Of a stretch of DNA of 64,000 nt, positions 9,107 to 18,902 are shown one piece after another (position 1 is the first letter of the stretch; every line of letters begins with the position of its first letter). The DNA is from Lachnospiraceae bacterium UBA6987 (lineage in GTDB: Bacteria > Bacillota > Clostridia > Lachnospirales > Lachnospiraceae). Below the pieces are notes generated by a model that did not search any database, had not been told where the DNA came from, and saw only the letters and a program-made list of their open reading frames with translations. The DNA is taken from assembly GCA_002449955.1 (NCBI GenBank), contig DJYD01000046.1:1-64000 (forward strand). Reading direction: 5' to 3'. Both the position numbers and the translations under genes were made by a program.

Positions 9107-11134
9107 ATGAAAGCGAGATCCATGAAGGCGTGGGCTGGTCTTGCCGTCTGTGTGGCGGCAGTCTTTTTGTGCATGTTCTTAGCCAACCGCATTCAGACGG
9201 ATGGTGGGAATATCAAGATAACGGAAGGGAAGATCGTGCTGGATGAAGGGAATATCCGCTATAAGCTCTATACCCCGCTTACAGCCACGGAAACAAAAAA
9301 GGCTCCGGGCGTTCTGCTTCTGCACGGATATCAGAATGACCACGAAACCTGCGCCGCTTATGCGATCGAGTTAGCAAGGCGCGGGGCCGTAGTCATGGCG
9401 ATCGACGAATACGGACACGGCGCGACGGAGCCGGGCATGCGCCTGCGCGGCTGGACCAATCATACGGTCAAGGTGAATTACGGCCTGGACAGCGAGGAGG
9501 CGGGAACCTTCAAAGTCATCGGCGGGCCGAATCGCTACAAGCTGCTGACAAATTTCTCCAATCTGACCTTCTTCAACGATCACTATGCAAAGGGGACAGA
9601 TGGCAGCGCCATAGAAGACAGTTCGATGGGCGGCGTGGCTGCCTATGCGGTTCTGGCAACCATGGACAATGTGGACCCTGAGAGACTGGCGGTAAGCGGC
9701 CATTCCATGGGGACCTGGGCGTCCTGGACCGTATCGGCTGTCTATGCCGGCGTGAAAACGGAAAACGGCCTGGATATCACCCCGAAAGCGACCGTACTGC
9801 AGTGCGGCGAATTGTTTACGGATGATATTTATGATAAGTCTCCCATCTTCGGGAATCCGATCTATTTTAATAATGTCCTGCTGCTGCAGGCAAAATGGGA
9901 TGAGTTCAACTATTTCCGCGACTATGAAAATACGGTGAGCGATGAGCTGCTTGCCTCTCCGCTGCGCCTCTCCTTCCTCGGAACAACCGGCAGGGCGGAA
10001 TGGAACAAAACGTATGGAAGTTTTGAGGACGGCACGGCAAGACGCATGGAACTGCTCTATACGAACCACCGGCTGACGACCCACCACGCAGGCGGCCTCG
10101 CCGTGGCGCTGGACTGGTTTGACAACGCCCTTGACCTTCCCGATGATCTTCCGGCAGCGGATCAGACCGCGATGACAAAAGAGTGGCTGGTGCTTGCCGC
10201 GACGCTATTGGCAATTTTTTCCATGATGCCGCTTGCAGAGCTGCTGCTGGGCGTGCCCTTCTTTGCTGAGATCGCAGGACCGCTTCCGCCGGCTTCGGGC
10301 ATCAAGCCGAAAAAGGCCTGGATCCGGGCTGCGGCCACGACCATTCTTATCGCAGCGTTCACCTATCCCTTTATGACGCAGTTAGGGCAGGGGCTTTTGC
10401 CGCTTCCGGAAATGACGCTTTTCCGCATGACCATAGGGAACGGTTTTGTCAGCTGGTACAGTCTGTTAATCATCATTATGATCCTCTTTACGGTCTTCGG
10501 GCGCAGGAAAGCCCGGAAGGCAGGCTTGCCGCAGACCTGGCAGGAGGCCGGATTTGCCGGCGCTAAGCAGCCCGAACGCTTCTCCTGGAAGCTGCTCGGA
10601 AAAGGCACCTTGCTTGCCCTGTGTATGACCGGCTTTATGTATTTGCAGGTGGTGCTGTGCGAGATACTGTTCAAGCTGGATCTGCGCTTTATCTGGCCTT
10701 TCTTCAAGAGCTTCAGCCTTGTCAGGTTCGGACAGTTCTGCGTGTACTTCCTCTTCTTTGAGGCCTTCTATGTGCTGAACAACAGCAAGATCTTCGCCGG
10801 GCTGCGAACGAAGGGCAGCTACACGCCCGGCTTTAAGGGCTTTATGAGCTGCTGGCTGCGCTACGCGCTTGTCATGGTGGGTGGAACGCTTCTTGTGATC
10901 CTGATCGAATATATCCCCTTCTTTGCAGGGATCGGCCCCGGCGCGGACCTGCTGTTCAGCCCGACTTTCGGCGGTCCGTTCATGAGCCTGCTGATCGTCT
11001 TTGCCCCGCAGGTGCTTGTTTTCAGTCTCATCGGAACGCATCTCTACCGGAGGACCGGAAACGTCTTCACCGGCGCGACGGTGATCGCGGCGCTCGCCTG
11101 CTGGATCGTGACCGGCGGCTCGGCGATGCTGTAA
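9107..11134 (+). CDS. Membrane-anchored alpha/beta hydrolase fused to a polytopic membrane domain
   Basis: Predicted 675-residue protein with an unusual layout. A first membrane helix (about residues 7-26) is followed by an alpha/beta hydrolase domain (about 55-340) with LLLHGYQNDH and the nucleophile elbow SGHSMG (S200). The C-terminal half (about 360-675) has roughly eight hydrophobic helices. The hydrolase part would sit outside or at the membrane and could cleave an ester or lipid substrate. AAGGAGGT precedes the ATG. The gene ends at a strong bidirectional terminator. The membrane half was not assigned to a known family. Function beyond the hydrolase fold is unknown. Confidence 0.8.
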   Translation: MKARSMKAWAGLAVCVAAVFLCMFLANRIQTDGGNIKITEGKIVLDEGNIRYKLYTPLTATETKKAPGVLLLHGYQNDHETCAAYAIELARRGAVVMAIDEYGHGATEPGMRLRGWTNHTVKVNYGLDSEEAGTFKVIGGPNRYKLLTNFSNLTFFNDHYAKGTDGSAIEDSSMGGVAAYAVLATMDNVDPERLAVSGHSMGTWASWTVSAVYAGVKTENGLDITPKATVLQCGELFTDDIYDKSPIFGNPIYFNNVLLLQAKWDEFNYFRDYENTVSDELLASPLRLSFLGTTGRAEWNKTYGSFEDGTARRMELLYTNHRLTTHHAGGLAVALDWFDNALDLPDDLPAADQTAMTKEWLVLAATLLAIFSMMPLAELLLGVPFFAEIAGPLPPASGIKPKKAWIRAAATTILIAAFTYPFMTQLGQGLLPLPEMTLFRMTIGNGFVSWYSLLIIIMILFTVFGRRKARKAGLPQTWQEAGFAGAKQPERFSWKLLGKGTLLALCMTGFMYLQVVLCEILFKLDLRFIWPFFKSFSLVRFGQFCVYFLFFEAFYVLNNSKIFAGLRTKGSYTPGFKGFMSCWLRYALVMVGGTLLVILIEYIPFFAGIGPGADLLFSPTFGGPFMSLLIVFAPQVLVFSLIGTHLYRRTGNVFTGATVIAALACWIVTGGSAML

Positions 11135-11153
11135 GGCGGGAAAATGACACGAA

Positions 11154-11187
11154 AAAGAGACGGTCTGCGGACCGTCTCTTTCCTTTT
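11154..11187. terminator. Bidirectional rho-independent terminator
   Basis: A perfect 12-bp stem (AAAGAGACGGTC / GACCGTCTCTTT) with loop TGCG is flanked by A-rich sequence on the left and CCTTTT on the right. It lies between the convergent genes ending at 11134 and 11200 and can serve both. Confidence 0.9.
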
Positions 11188-11199
11188 GCAGCAGGCGCC

Positions 11200-14178
11200 T
11201 TAATCTTTCGGCGCGCGGTAGAACTCGAAGGTTCCGCCACTGTTTGTCATTTCCAGATGCCCGGCGCTGTTGATCCGGTAAGTCGCCGTGCCGCTCGCCT
11301 TGCCCGGTGCGTTCTTGTCAAAATCGATGGTCAGCACGCCGGTCTTCGGATCGTAGTCGAAATACTTGATCTCCAACCAGCGGGACTTGGCGGTGTTCCA
11401 CTGATCATAGTAGCCTTCGTATTCACCGAATTCGTTGTCCTCTTCCAGGTAGATGAGCCCCAGCACCCAGTCGCCGGGCTTGATCTTCTCCCAGGGGGTC
11501 TGGACCGGGATCCACATGTCGGTGAACTTGGCAAGGTCGTTTATCATCTCTCTGTGGATGGTAAAGGAGAAGGGATCGGAGACTTCGCCCATCAGCTTCG
11601 TTCCGTCTGCCGTCAGCACGTATTCGCAGAGCGTAAAGGAAAGTTTAATCTCATCCACGTCCGGCTCCGCGTCCTTGAAGAAGTCCTTTTTGGGCAGCTT
11701 GTACTCCTTCTTGAAGTAACTGTTGGAGATCTCTTTTTCGATCTTTCCGCCGCCGGGGGTTTGTATGGTCAGAAGAAAGCCGTCGATGACCTTCGTATTC
11801 GCCGCCGGGCTCAGTTCCGGGAACGTGAAGACCAGGTCGTCCTTGGCCTCTTTCATGGCAGGGGTTTTGGTCTTGTCCAGCACGTAAATGTAATAGCCGT
11901 TGCGGTCACCGACGTTGTTCAGGCCGGCCGTGAGCTCCAGAATGTTGCGGTGACGCTTTTGGCTGTCCAGGACGGAGTCGGAGAGCGCGGGGATATAAGC
12001 GCCCTTGGTAAAGAGGGTGAACGGATCGGCCGGGAGCAGCTGCGTGTCCGGCAGATCGGAGGCAAAGCCGCCGTCCGGTACCATGAGGAGGATCATCGGG
12101 GTGATCTGCTTCTGGATGAAGCCGCGGATGGCGCTCGAGTAAGGCCCTTCAGGCGTGACTTCCGTATGGTAGGCTTTGCCCTTTTCGATCCAGACGTAAG
12201 GATAGGGATCGTATTCCTTTTCGTTATCGCGGTACGTTTTGGATAAGGCGTTCTTGTTCGCGCGAATGAAGAGCTTGTAGCAGGTGGCGAATTCAGTCGG
12301 ATTCAGATCGAAAAGCTTCATGATCGGCGCGGAGATGCCGCCTTCCTTAACGCTGCTGATCGCATTCATCATCCGTCCGCCCCACATGATCCTTCCGGTC
12401 CTTTCCTCCAGGAAGGCGATGAATTCTCCCAGGTTGTAACCTTCATGCTGCATCACGAGCGTATTGTTATCAGGCGCGTAATATTTATCAACAGGCAGCT
12501 TCAGCGTGGACCAGTAACTGGTGGGGTTCATTTCCATTTTGGAATCCCAGTCGATGATCCCTTCTGATTTGAAGTGAAGGGCGGCCCGTCTTTCGACCAC
12601 GATCGCCGTCATCTCGTCATAACGCACGGAATCCGTCCAAAAGTAGCGGTAGCCGCGCTGGCAGACGTGCAGCATCTCGTGCACCATGGTCACCAGGAAG
12701 GTGTCCCGGGCTGTCTGTCCGCCGTTTTGGACAGCCCCGAGATTGATCTCCACCCAGGGGGTCTTGACCTTGCGCGACATGGCGGTGGCGAGGTTCCCGC
12801 CGGCCGAAGTGGAGGTGATCTCGACCACGTTCGTGGGGATCTTCATGTATTCCTCTTCCTTCAGATATTTGTAGGCCATGTCGATGCAGCCGACGGCATA
12901 GTCCACGGTGTCGGGAAGTTTGATCTCCTTCTGAAGTTTCAGGTATTCCGGATCCTTCTGAATGGCCTCCAGGACCACCTCATCCACGGTCTTGTTGCGG
13001 GAGAAAATGTTCAGGATATTCGACGCGTTAAAGAGCTTATCCTCTTCATACTGCTTGTAGAGTTCCTGCGCGCGGGCCCTGTATTTCGCGCTGATCTCCT
13101 CCATTTTCTTCATGTTGGCTTCTTCGTCGATGCCCAGATCGGCCGGCGCCCAGCGGAGGGTATAGGAACCGTACTTGTTCGAGCAGCTCAGTTCGGACAT
13201 CTTTTTCCCTGCATCGTAAAAGTACTTCATGGGGGCCGTAAACTCCGCATTGTACCAGTTTTTGACGATGGGGTAACCATAATAGATGATGCCGGTCACG
13301 ATGAGGCCGCGCAGGATCCAGTCGCCGACCACCAGCAGCGTGATGCTGTTCTGGTCCGCGCTGTAGATGAGTTTTCCGTTCTCCACGCGGGAGGCATACG
13401 GATAATAACTGCCGTCGTCTGCCACGCGGTACACGCACAGATAGTCATTGAAGACTTCGCTGATGCCCAGGGCTTTCAGATCCAGCGTCACGCTGTAGCT
13501 GCCGGGGATAACTTCGTCGTCTGCGAGCCCTGCGTCCACCTCCCAGCCGGCGATGGCCATGTATCCCTCTTCCTCCAGCGCGGCGACAGTGTTCAGAAGA
13601 GTTCCGTCAGCCTTGGTCAGAGGCGTCATTCTGACCTCGGTATCTTTCCAAAAGGCATTCTTCGGTGCAGTGACCGTGACGCCCGGGCAGGGGGAGGCGT
13701 TCACTGCCTTGCTGCTGCCGAGAACGACCGTATCGCCGGGATCGGGCTTTACGGAGGGCTGAGTATCCGGCAGCGTCGGGTCGATGACCACAGCCCCGGT
13801 GCCTCCGCCCGGACCTCCGCCGATCCCGCGGATCCATTTCGTGACGAAGCCGGGCTTAACGAAACCGGTGTAAAGGAGAGCGGCGACAAGTACGAGGGAC
13901 AGGAGCTTTTTGAGGCAGCCGCTTTTCTTCTTAGGCGCGCGAACAGCCCAGGATCCCTCCTGGGCTGCTTTCTGTTCATTCCACTGCTGTGCCGCCTGCT
14001 GCGGCGTGGAGGCACGCTGTTTTGTCTGTTTCTTTGCTGCCGCCTCTGCGGGAGGGGCCTGCTGCGCTTTCTGCGCGGGAGAAGAACCCTGCACGGAGGG
14101 CTGGGGACTTCCGCACTTCGTGCAGAAGACAGCTTCGTCAGGCAGGGGGGTACCACATTTGATGCAGAACTTACTCAT
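11200..14178 (-). CDS. Zinc-ribbon membrane protein with HExxH metallopeptidase motif
   Basis: Predicted 992-residue protein of unknown function. It starts with a zinc ribbon (CIKCG, then CTKCG) in the cytoplasm, then a Gln/Ala-rich linker, one membrane helix near residues 92-110 and a Gly-rich segment. The long rest is expected outside. Inside it, MVHEMLHVCQ provides an HExxH zinc motif (H500, E501, H504), and E522 in YDEMTAIV could be the third ligand, as in gluzincin-type peptidases. The C-terminal ~150 residues form a separate beta-rich domain. It shares its zinc-ribbon/membrane design with the upstream gene (14219-15037). The start has GGAGC upstream. Catalytic activity is inferred, not shown. 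Confidence 0.8.
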   Translation of the reverse strand: MSKFCIKCGTPLPDEAVFCTKCGSPQPSVQGSSPAQKAQQAPPAEAAAKKQTKQRASTPQQAAQQWNEQKAAQEGSWAVRAPKKKSGCLKKLLSLVLVAALLYTGFVKPGFVTKWIRGIGGGPGGGTGAVVIDPTLPDTQPSVKPDPGDTVVLGSSKAVNASPCPGVTVTAPKNAFWKDTEVRMTPLTKADGTLLNTVAALEEEGYMAIAGWEVDAGLADDEVIPGSYSVTLDLKALGISEVFNDYLCVYRVADDGSYYPYASRVENGKLIYSADQNSITLLVVGDWILRGLIVTGIIYYGYPIVKNWYNAEFTAPMKYFYDAGKKMSELSCSNKYGSYTLRWAPADLGIDEEANMKKMEEISAKYRARAQELYKQYEEDKLFNASNILNIFSRNKTVDEVVLEAIQKDPEYLKLQKEIKLPDTVDYAVGCIDMAYKYLKEEEYMKIPTNVVEITSTSAGGNLATAMSRKVKTPWVEINLGAVQNGGQTARDTFLVTMVHEMLHVCQRGYRYFWTDSVRYDEMTAIVVERRAALHFKSEGIIDWDSKMEMNPTSYWSTLKLPVDKYYAPDNNTLVMQHEGYNLGEFIAFLEERTGRIMWGGRMMNAISSVKEGGISAPIMKLFDLNPTEFATCYKLFIRANKNALSKTYRDNEKEYDPYPYVWIEKGKAYHTEVTPEGPYSSAIRGFIQKQITPMILLMVPDGGFASDLPDTQLLPADPFTLFTKGAYIPALSDSVLDSQKRHRNILELTAGLNNVGDRNGYYIYVLDKTKTPAMKEAKDDLVFTFPELSPAANTKVIDGFLLTIQTPGGGKIEKEISNSYFKKEYKLPKKDFFKDAEPDVDEIKLSFTLCEYVLTADGTKLMGEVSDPFSFTIHREMINDLAKFTDMWIPVQTPWEKIKPGDWVLGLIYLEEDNEFGEYEGYYDQWNTAKSRWLEIKYFDYDPKTGVLTIDFDKNAPGKASGTATYRINSAGHLEMTNSGGTFEFYRAPKD

Positions 14179-14218
14179 GGCTTGCTCCGTGCCTGATCAC
14201 CCTCAGGCGGGGCGGTAT

Positions 14219-15037
14219 TCATTTGTTGATGATCTCGGCTCTTTCGCAGTGGGCTTTGATATAGTCCCAGATGAAATCGAAGTCCTCATCCTCGCACCAG
14301 ACGCGGTTGTTGCTCAGGCCTTCGCGAAGGACGATCGTGTTTTTCCTGCGGATGCCGGTTAGCTTTTTGGTCCCCTTGAACGCAGTGTACATGGCGTTCC
14401 GGTTCCCGTGCGTCATGCCGATGCCGATGGTGGTGAGGTTGCCGCTCGCCGCGCCGGCAAGCACCAGGAGGTCGCCGATGATGGAGGCCTTCTTCGCCTG
14501 CTTGGCCTGCTGCTCGTGCAGGACGCCCTTCTCATCCATGGTGAAGATGACGCAGTACTTGCCGCCCATCATGGCCGCATAGAGAAGGTAGCCGAGGATC
14601 GAAAGCCCCAGGAAGATGGCCGCCATGATGCCGCCCATCTTCAGGACCTCCGCATAATTGTGGTCCCCGAAGAGTTCGACGATCAGGAAAATGACGCAGC
14701 CGCCGAGGATGATGCCGCCGAAGATCTTGAGGATGGTCCAGAAGACCCACAGATTCTTAAGCAGGCCCATCTCATAGACCCAGCGGTATTTGCCGTCCGT
14801 GCAGAGAAGCACGTTCTTGCTGACGAAAGGATCGGAACCGTCAACGCCTTTCGGCTTTCCCTGCTTGGGGGCATAAGGCTCAGGGTCAACAGGGATGGCA
14901 GCCGGTGCGGGCTCGGCGGGAACCGGTGCGGCCTGCTGCGCCGGCTCATCGTTCGCAGCGGGCTGTTTTGTGCCGCATTTGCTGCAGAACACGGCTTCAT
15001 CGGGCAGTTCATTTCCGCATTTAATACAATATTTCAT
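14219..15037 (-). CDS. Zinc-ribbon protein with two membrane helices
   Basis: Predicted 272-residue membrane protein. The N-terminal zinc ribbon (CIKCG and CSKCG, residues 4-22) is close in sequence to that of the neighbouring 992-residue protein. An Ala/Pro-rich linker follows, then two hydrophobic segments near residues 94-120 and 134-157, and a charged cytoplasmic C-terminal domain ending in a Cys- and Glu-rich tail. GGAGG lies upstream of the ATG. The ribbon may bind zinc or mediate protein contacts. No enzymatic motif was seen. It belongs to a minus-strand run with the MscS gene first. Confidence 0.75.
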   Translation of the reverse strand: MKYCIKCGNELPDEAVFCSKCGTKQPAANDEPAQQAAPVPAEPAPAAIPVDPEPYAPKQGKPKGVDGSDPFVSKNVLLCTDGKYRWVYEMGLLKNLWVFWTILKIFGGIILGGCVIFLIVELFGDHNYAEVLKMGGIMAAIFLGLSILGYLLYAAMMGGKYCVIFTMDEKGVLHEQQAKQAKKASIIGDLLVLAGAASGNLTTIGIGMTHGNRNAMYTAFKGTKKLTGIRRKNTIVLREGLSNNRVWCEDEDFDFIWDYIKAHCERAEIINK

Positions 15038-15096
15038 TTCTGTCCTCCAATTCTGTGGTTCAAGTATTGGTTTGGTGAAGACCGTGCCTTAGCGGC

Positions 15097-17838
15097 TTAG
15101 GAAGGCTGGTCAGTGGGCTCAAAACGGATCACCCGGGCTTCATATCCGTCCGAAGTATCGAAAACGTGCCATTCGGTATACCCGCGAAGGTAAGAAGAAG
15201 GCGCGTCGACAACGGCCTGTACGACGCCAGGGACAGCTTCGTCTGCGGAGATGCGGTAGATCGCTTTCTCCGATTCGGTATTCAGTATCACTATGGGAGA
15301 GCCAGATCCACCACTGTAGGCGGTCAGTGTAACGTCGCTTCCGACTCCGATGAATCCGGGAGTAAACATTGCTTCCATATGGATACCGTGCATCATCAGG
15401 AGGTCTTTGTTGAGAGTCAGGGATCCGGATCCTTCAAAGACCAACCCGCAGTAGCTGGTATGGCCATAGGATGCACCAGGCCTGATTATGATCATCTCAA
15501 CTTCATTTTGTCCTTCCAGGTGGATGGTCAGTGTGCCATTGATGAGGAGGCTGAGATAACGATCTGTTTGGAAATCTGTCAGGAACAGAGTACAGGTTTC
15601 CGGATCAAAGCGGAGACCGGGGATAGTATTATTCAGGCGAACTTCAGAATATGAGTCGTCATTGTATAATTCTATTGTATCGGAATCATTGTTGTTGTAA
15701 TTGAGATCGTCGCCATTATAGAAGATATTACTGCCGGTAATCTTTTCCAGATATATAGAAGAACCAATTATCCCGTTAAAAGGATAATTGGATGTATCCG
15801 GATAACTTTGATCTGGCCCGACCGGGATCGCTCCTTCTGGCAGAGCCCTCGTATGCAGTTCAGTCTCAGGCGGTTCCTCACCGCCGATGTGGATGTGCTT
15901 TACCGGATCTCCGTTCGCGTCAACGGAGATCCAGGTATTATAACTGCCTGAGACTGTTCCGGAGGAATCTTCGTCGGTGGTTCTGATGACCTGTCTTACA
16001 CCGTCGATCGGGTCGTCTGACTCATAGTAAACGCCTTTCGGTGTGGACGTGTCTTCGATCCAGAAAGCATAGTGATCACCGTACAGATCCATCGTGACCG
16101 TGCTGTCGATCATGACGCAGGTCGGGCTGTAGATGCCGCGTACGTAGAGCCCGGCATGATTCGTTGTACTGTTCAAATAGAGATAACCGTCACCGGTGAA
16201 GTGAATGCTGGCACCGAGATAATTACCCTGAATATGGATACCGTTTTCCAGTATGTTCTTTCCGACGAGCCGGATCTTGAAACCGTTGCCCAGGTTGTCG
16301 AGCTGCAGTTCATATCCGCGGAAATTATTCAATGTCAGTGTGTTGCTTGACGGATCGTAGCTGAGGCTGTTCGTATTTACCGGTCCGACACCCTGATCGG
16401 GCTGATAGATGGATTCGAAGTCGTCCATGCCTTCTCCGTCGATCCGAAGGATCTGCGGATCGCGTCTGAAGCCGTCCGGACTGGTTCCGCCCGGCTCCAG
16501 ATTCGGAAGGTTCGGGTAAGAGGAATCGCCGCCGATCGGAAGGCCGGGCAGTTCGGCAGTCGGTTCTGTTTCCGACGGCGCTTCGGAGGAAGGCTCGGTA
16601 TCGGTCCCGCTGTCCGGCCGGTAGCTGTTGTTGAGCTTGACGATAGTGGAATGCGTCTGCGCGCCGACCATCAGCCAGGAATGGTAAGTCTCGGGATCTT
16701 CGCGGACAAAGGAAGTGTCCTCGGCTTTCAGCTGGCCCTGATAGATTTCAGCCATGGGGTGCGGCGTCTTGTACAAGACGGGCTTTTCAGAGCAGGTAGA
16801 CGTGACGCGGAAAATGCTGTGGGCGCCGCTGATGTCGAATTTGACGTTCTCATCCAGCATGAGGTGGGCCTTGGTCCACTGACCGATCACGTGGATGCCG
16901 TAATCGTAATGCTCACCGTCGTTGATGGTGATGCCGCCGTCGCCGGTGATGGTAACGGAACCGCAGGCCACCATCAGGTACTCGGACAGGACGCTGTCGC
17001 CCTCCAGCCGGATGGTGAAATCCTGGCCCATGTTGTTGATCATCAGGCCTTTGCCGTGATAGTTGTTCAGGGTCAGGGTGTTGGTGTCAAAATCGTAGTA
17101 GATCGAAGGACTTTCCGCGGAAACAATGTTTTCGGGGATGGACATCGGGATGGGACCGGTATAAAACTGAGGAGCTTTTCGGCCGTACCAGACGAAGCTT
17201 TCGACCATGGCCTGCTCGCCCATGGATCCGTTGATGAAATCCACCGCCGCGATGTACTTGTTGTTCGCGTCGACTGTCGTGTCCTGCGTCACCGTCCAGT
17301 CATTGTTGTCGAGCCTCGGGAAGACTCTGTCTCCGCCGAAGGGGATGAGATCGCCGTAGATCAGGTCGGGTTCGGGCTCGTCATCGGGTTCGTCATCGGG
17401 TTCGAGCCAGTGGTCGGGCTCGCTCGAGTGCACTTCGCCGAAGATGACGGAGTCGTTGAACAGACCGTCCAGACCCAGGAGGTCGATGCCGAAGGAGTTC
17501 GTGACGAGGACGACGGAAGATGCCACGGCCGCGAACTGCAGAAGGAGCGAGCGCTTTTTCCTCGCCCGGCGTTCGGCGGTCTGCTGCGCGTCGGCGGATG
17601 CCGAAGAAGCCGCGGAGGTCGTCAGTTCCTCCCCGGGCGCTTCTCCCGCAGGGCCTTCCTCGGCGAGGATCTCCGCAGCCTGCCGTTCAGCCTCATCCGG
17701 CTCGGCCAGATTCCGTTCCCGCACGCCGAAACGGTCCGTAAGCCGCCTTCCTCCGGAAAGCGTCGCGGACTGCTCCGGCGGCAGGCTGAACTCCTCACCC
17801 GGCCGCGTATATTCAGATTGGTCGTATGAATGTCTCAT
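15097..17838 (-). CDS. Single-pass membrane protein with three internal beta-rich repeats
   Basis: Predicted 913-residue protein. About 95 acidic and polar residues come first, then a basic stretch and one membrane helix (about 97-118), then a large outside region. This region holds three related units, each with a strand like NTLTLNNY or TLFLTDF, a hydrophobic IRLEG/IRLVG/IHLEG strand and a GDG/GSG-LTLN strand, separated by Glu/Pro-rich linkers. Such ladders occur in extracellular binding domains. The start is only 8 bases from the mscS stop, with GGAGAG upstream, so the two are co-translated. The ligand is unknown. The middle region (about 15.6-16.3 kb) is less GC-rich than the ends. Confidence 0.75.
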   Translation of the reverse strand: MRHSYDQSEYTRPGEEFSLPPEQSATLSGGRRLTDRFGVRERNLAEPDEAERQAAEILAEEGPAGEAPGEELTTSAASSASADAQQTAERRARKKRSLLLQFAAVASSVVLVTNSFGIDLLGLDGLFNDSVIFGEVHSSEPDHWLEPDDEPDDEPEPDLIYGDLIPFGGDRVFPRLDNNDWTVTQDTTVDANNKYIAAVDFINGSMGEQAMVESFVWYGRKAPQFYTGPIPMSIPENIVSAESPSIYYDFDTNTLTLNNYHGKGLMINNMGQDFTIRLEGDSVLSEYLMVACGSVTITGDGGITINDGEHYDYGIHVIGQWTKAHLMLDENVKFDISGAHSIFRVTSTCSEKPVLYKTPHPMAEIYQGQLKAEDTSFVREDPETYHSWLMVGAQTHSTIVKLNNSYRPDSGTDTEPSSEAPSETEPTAELPGLPIGGDSSYPNLPNLEPGGTSPDGFRRDPQILRIDGEGMDDFESIYQPDQGVGPVNTNSLSYDPSSNTLTLNNFRGYELQLDNLGNGFKIRLVGKNILENGIHIQGNYLGASIHFTGDGYLYLNSTTNHAGLYVRGIYSPTCVMIDSTVTMDLYGDHYAFWIEDTSTPKGVYYESDDPIDGVRQVIRTTDEDSSGTVSGSYNTWISVDANGDPVKHIHIGGEEPPETELHTRALPEGAIPVGPDQSYPDTSNYPFNGIIGSSIYLEKITGSNIFYNGDDLNYNNNDSDTIELYNDDSYSEVRLNNTIPGLRFDPETCTLFLTDFQTDRYLSLLINGTLTIHLEGQNEVEMIIIRPGASYGHTSYCGLVFEGSGSLTLNKDLLMMHGIHMEAMFTPGFIGVGSDVTLTAYSGGSGSPIVILNTESEKAIYRISADEAVPGVVQAVVDAPSSYLRGYTEWHVFDTSDGYEARVIRFEPTDQPS

Positions 17839-17846
17839 GGGACCGT

Positions 17847-18866
17847 TCAGTTCTCTCCCTTATGGACCACTACCTGCTGGAACGGGATCTCAATGCCGGC
17901 TTCATCCATGCCGATCTTGAACTCGCGGTTCATCAGACGGGCTGCCTTGTAGATATCGCCTTCGTTTACCTTCGCGATGAAGCGGAGGTTGACGGAAGAG
18001 GCGTCGAGCGTCTGCACGCCGAGGTATTCCGGTTCGGTGCGGAAGACTTCCGGATACTTTTCCGGAAGGGAGGACGCGATGGCTTTCAGCGCCGTCTCGG
18101 TATCCGCCAGGTTCGCGGCATAGGAGACCGGAATGTCGCAGACGGCGTTCGAATTGGTGCGGGAGCGGTTCAGGATGTTCCGCATGTCGGAATTATTGAC
18201 CAGTTTGATGTTGCCGCCCGGATCCTGGATGGAGGTGACGCGGACGCCGATGTTGGTCACGGTGCCGCGGAAGCCGTTGTATTCGATGATGTCGCCCACG
18301 TTGAACTCGTCCTCAAAGACCAGGAAGAGGCCGGTGACGACGTCTTCGATGAGGCTCTCGGCCGCGAAGCCGATGATCAAAGCGACGATGCCGATGCTGG
18401 CGAAGATCGTGCTCAGGTTGATGCCGATGGCAGACAGGCACCAGATCAGCAGGATCAGTGCGATGGCGTAGCCGGAAAAGCTCTTGACCATCGAGTAGAT
18501 GCTGGCTCCCTTGGGGGTCTTCGGTTTGATCTTATCCATTACGATCTTCAGGATCAGTTTCACGATCATCATGAACAGCACGATCACGATCACCTTGAAG
18601 ATCCGGACCCACTGGATGTTGAGGACTCGCTTGATCTGGTCCACGTCGCCGAAGAGGCTGTTGTAGCCGTTCTTCATGGCTTCCCGCCAGCTCGCGGGCA
18701 GGAAGAACATCAGCGAGGGATTGGTGACGAGAAGGACGAGCAGCAGAATGACGGTCAGGATGATGACCTTCTTCCAGGGGTTGTGCTTGTCGAGTTTGTG
18801 CGCCTTGGGCGCGGGCTGTGCGGCATTCGGCGTGCCGTTCGGGGCGCCGTTTTCAGTGTTGCTCAT
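17847..18866 (-). CDS. MscS-family mechanosensitive ion channel
   Basis: Predicted 339-residue small-conductance mechanosensitive channel, which opens under membrane tension to release solutes in osmotic downshock. Hydrophobic helices lie near residues 26-48, 75-105, 125-150 and 155-180. They are followed by the MscS core FASIGIVALIIGFAAES (pore helix) and the FEDEFNVGDIIEYNGFRGTV beta domain. The chosen ATG has AAAGGAG seven bases upstream; a start 17 codons earlier has no ribosome site. It is the first gene of the minus-strand cluster and has its own strong promoter at 18949-18977. Confidence 0.92.
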   Translation of the reverse strand: MSNTENGAPNGTPNAAQPAPKAHKLDKHNPWKKVIILTVILLLVLLVTNPSLMFFLPASWREAMKNGYNSLFGDVDQIKRVLNIQWVRIFKVIVIVLFMMIVKLILKIVMDKIKPKTPKGASIYSMVKSFSGYAIALILLIWCLSAIGINLSTIFASIGIVALIIGFAAESLIEDVVTGLFLVFEDEFNVGDIIEYNGFRGTVTNIGVRVTSIQDPGGNIKLVNNSDMRNILNRSRTNSNAVCDIPVSYAANLADTETALKAIASSLPEKYPEVFRTEPEYLGVQTLDASSVNLRFIAKVNEGDIYKAARLMNREFKIGMDEAGIEIPFQQVVVHKGEN

Positions 18867-18902
18867 GGGATGCTCCTTTATGATTTGGTTTCCGTATTTA
18901 CA

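Noticed and set aside
12574..14196. Long open frame on the plus strand opposite the zinc-ribbon metallopeptidase gene
   Set aside because: It is a shadow caused by GC-rich codon bias: low-complexity His/Asp/Gly-rich translation, no ribosome site, and the opposite strand has clear domains.
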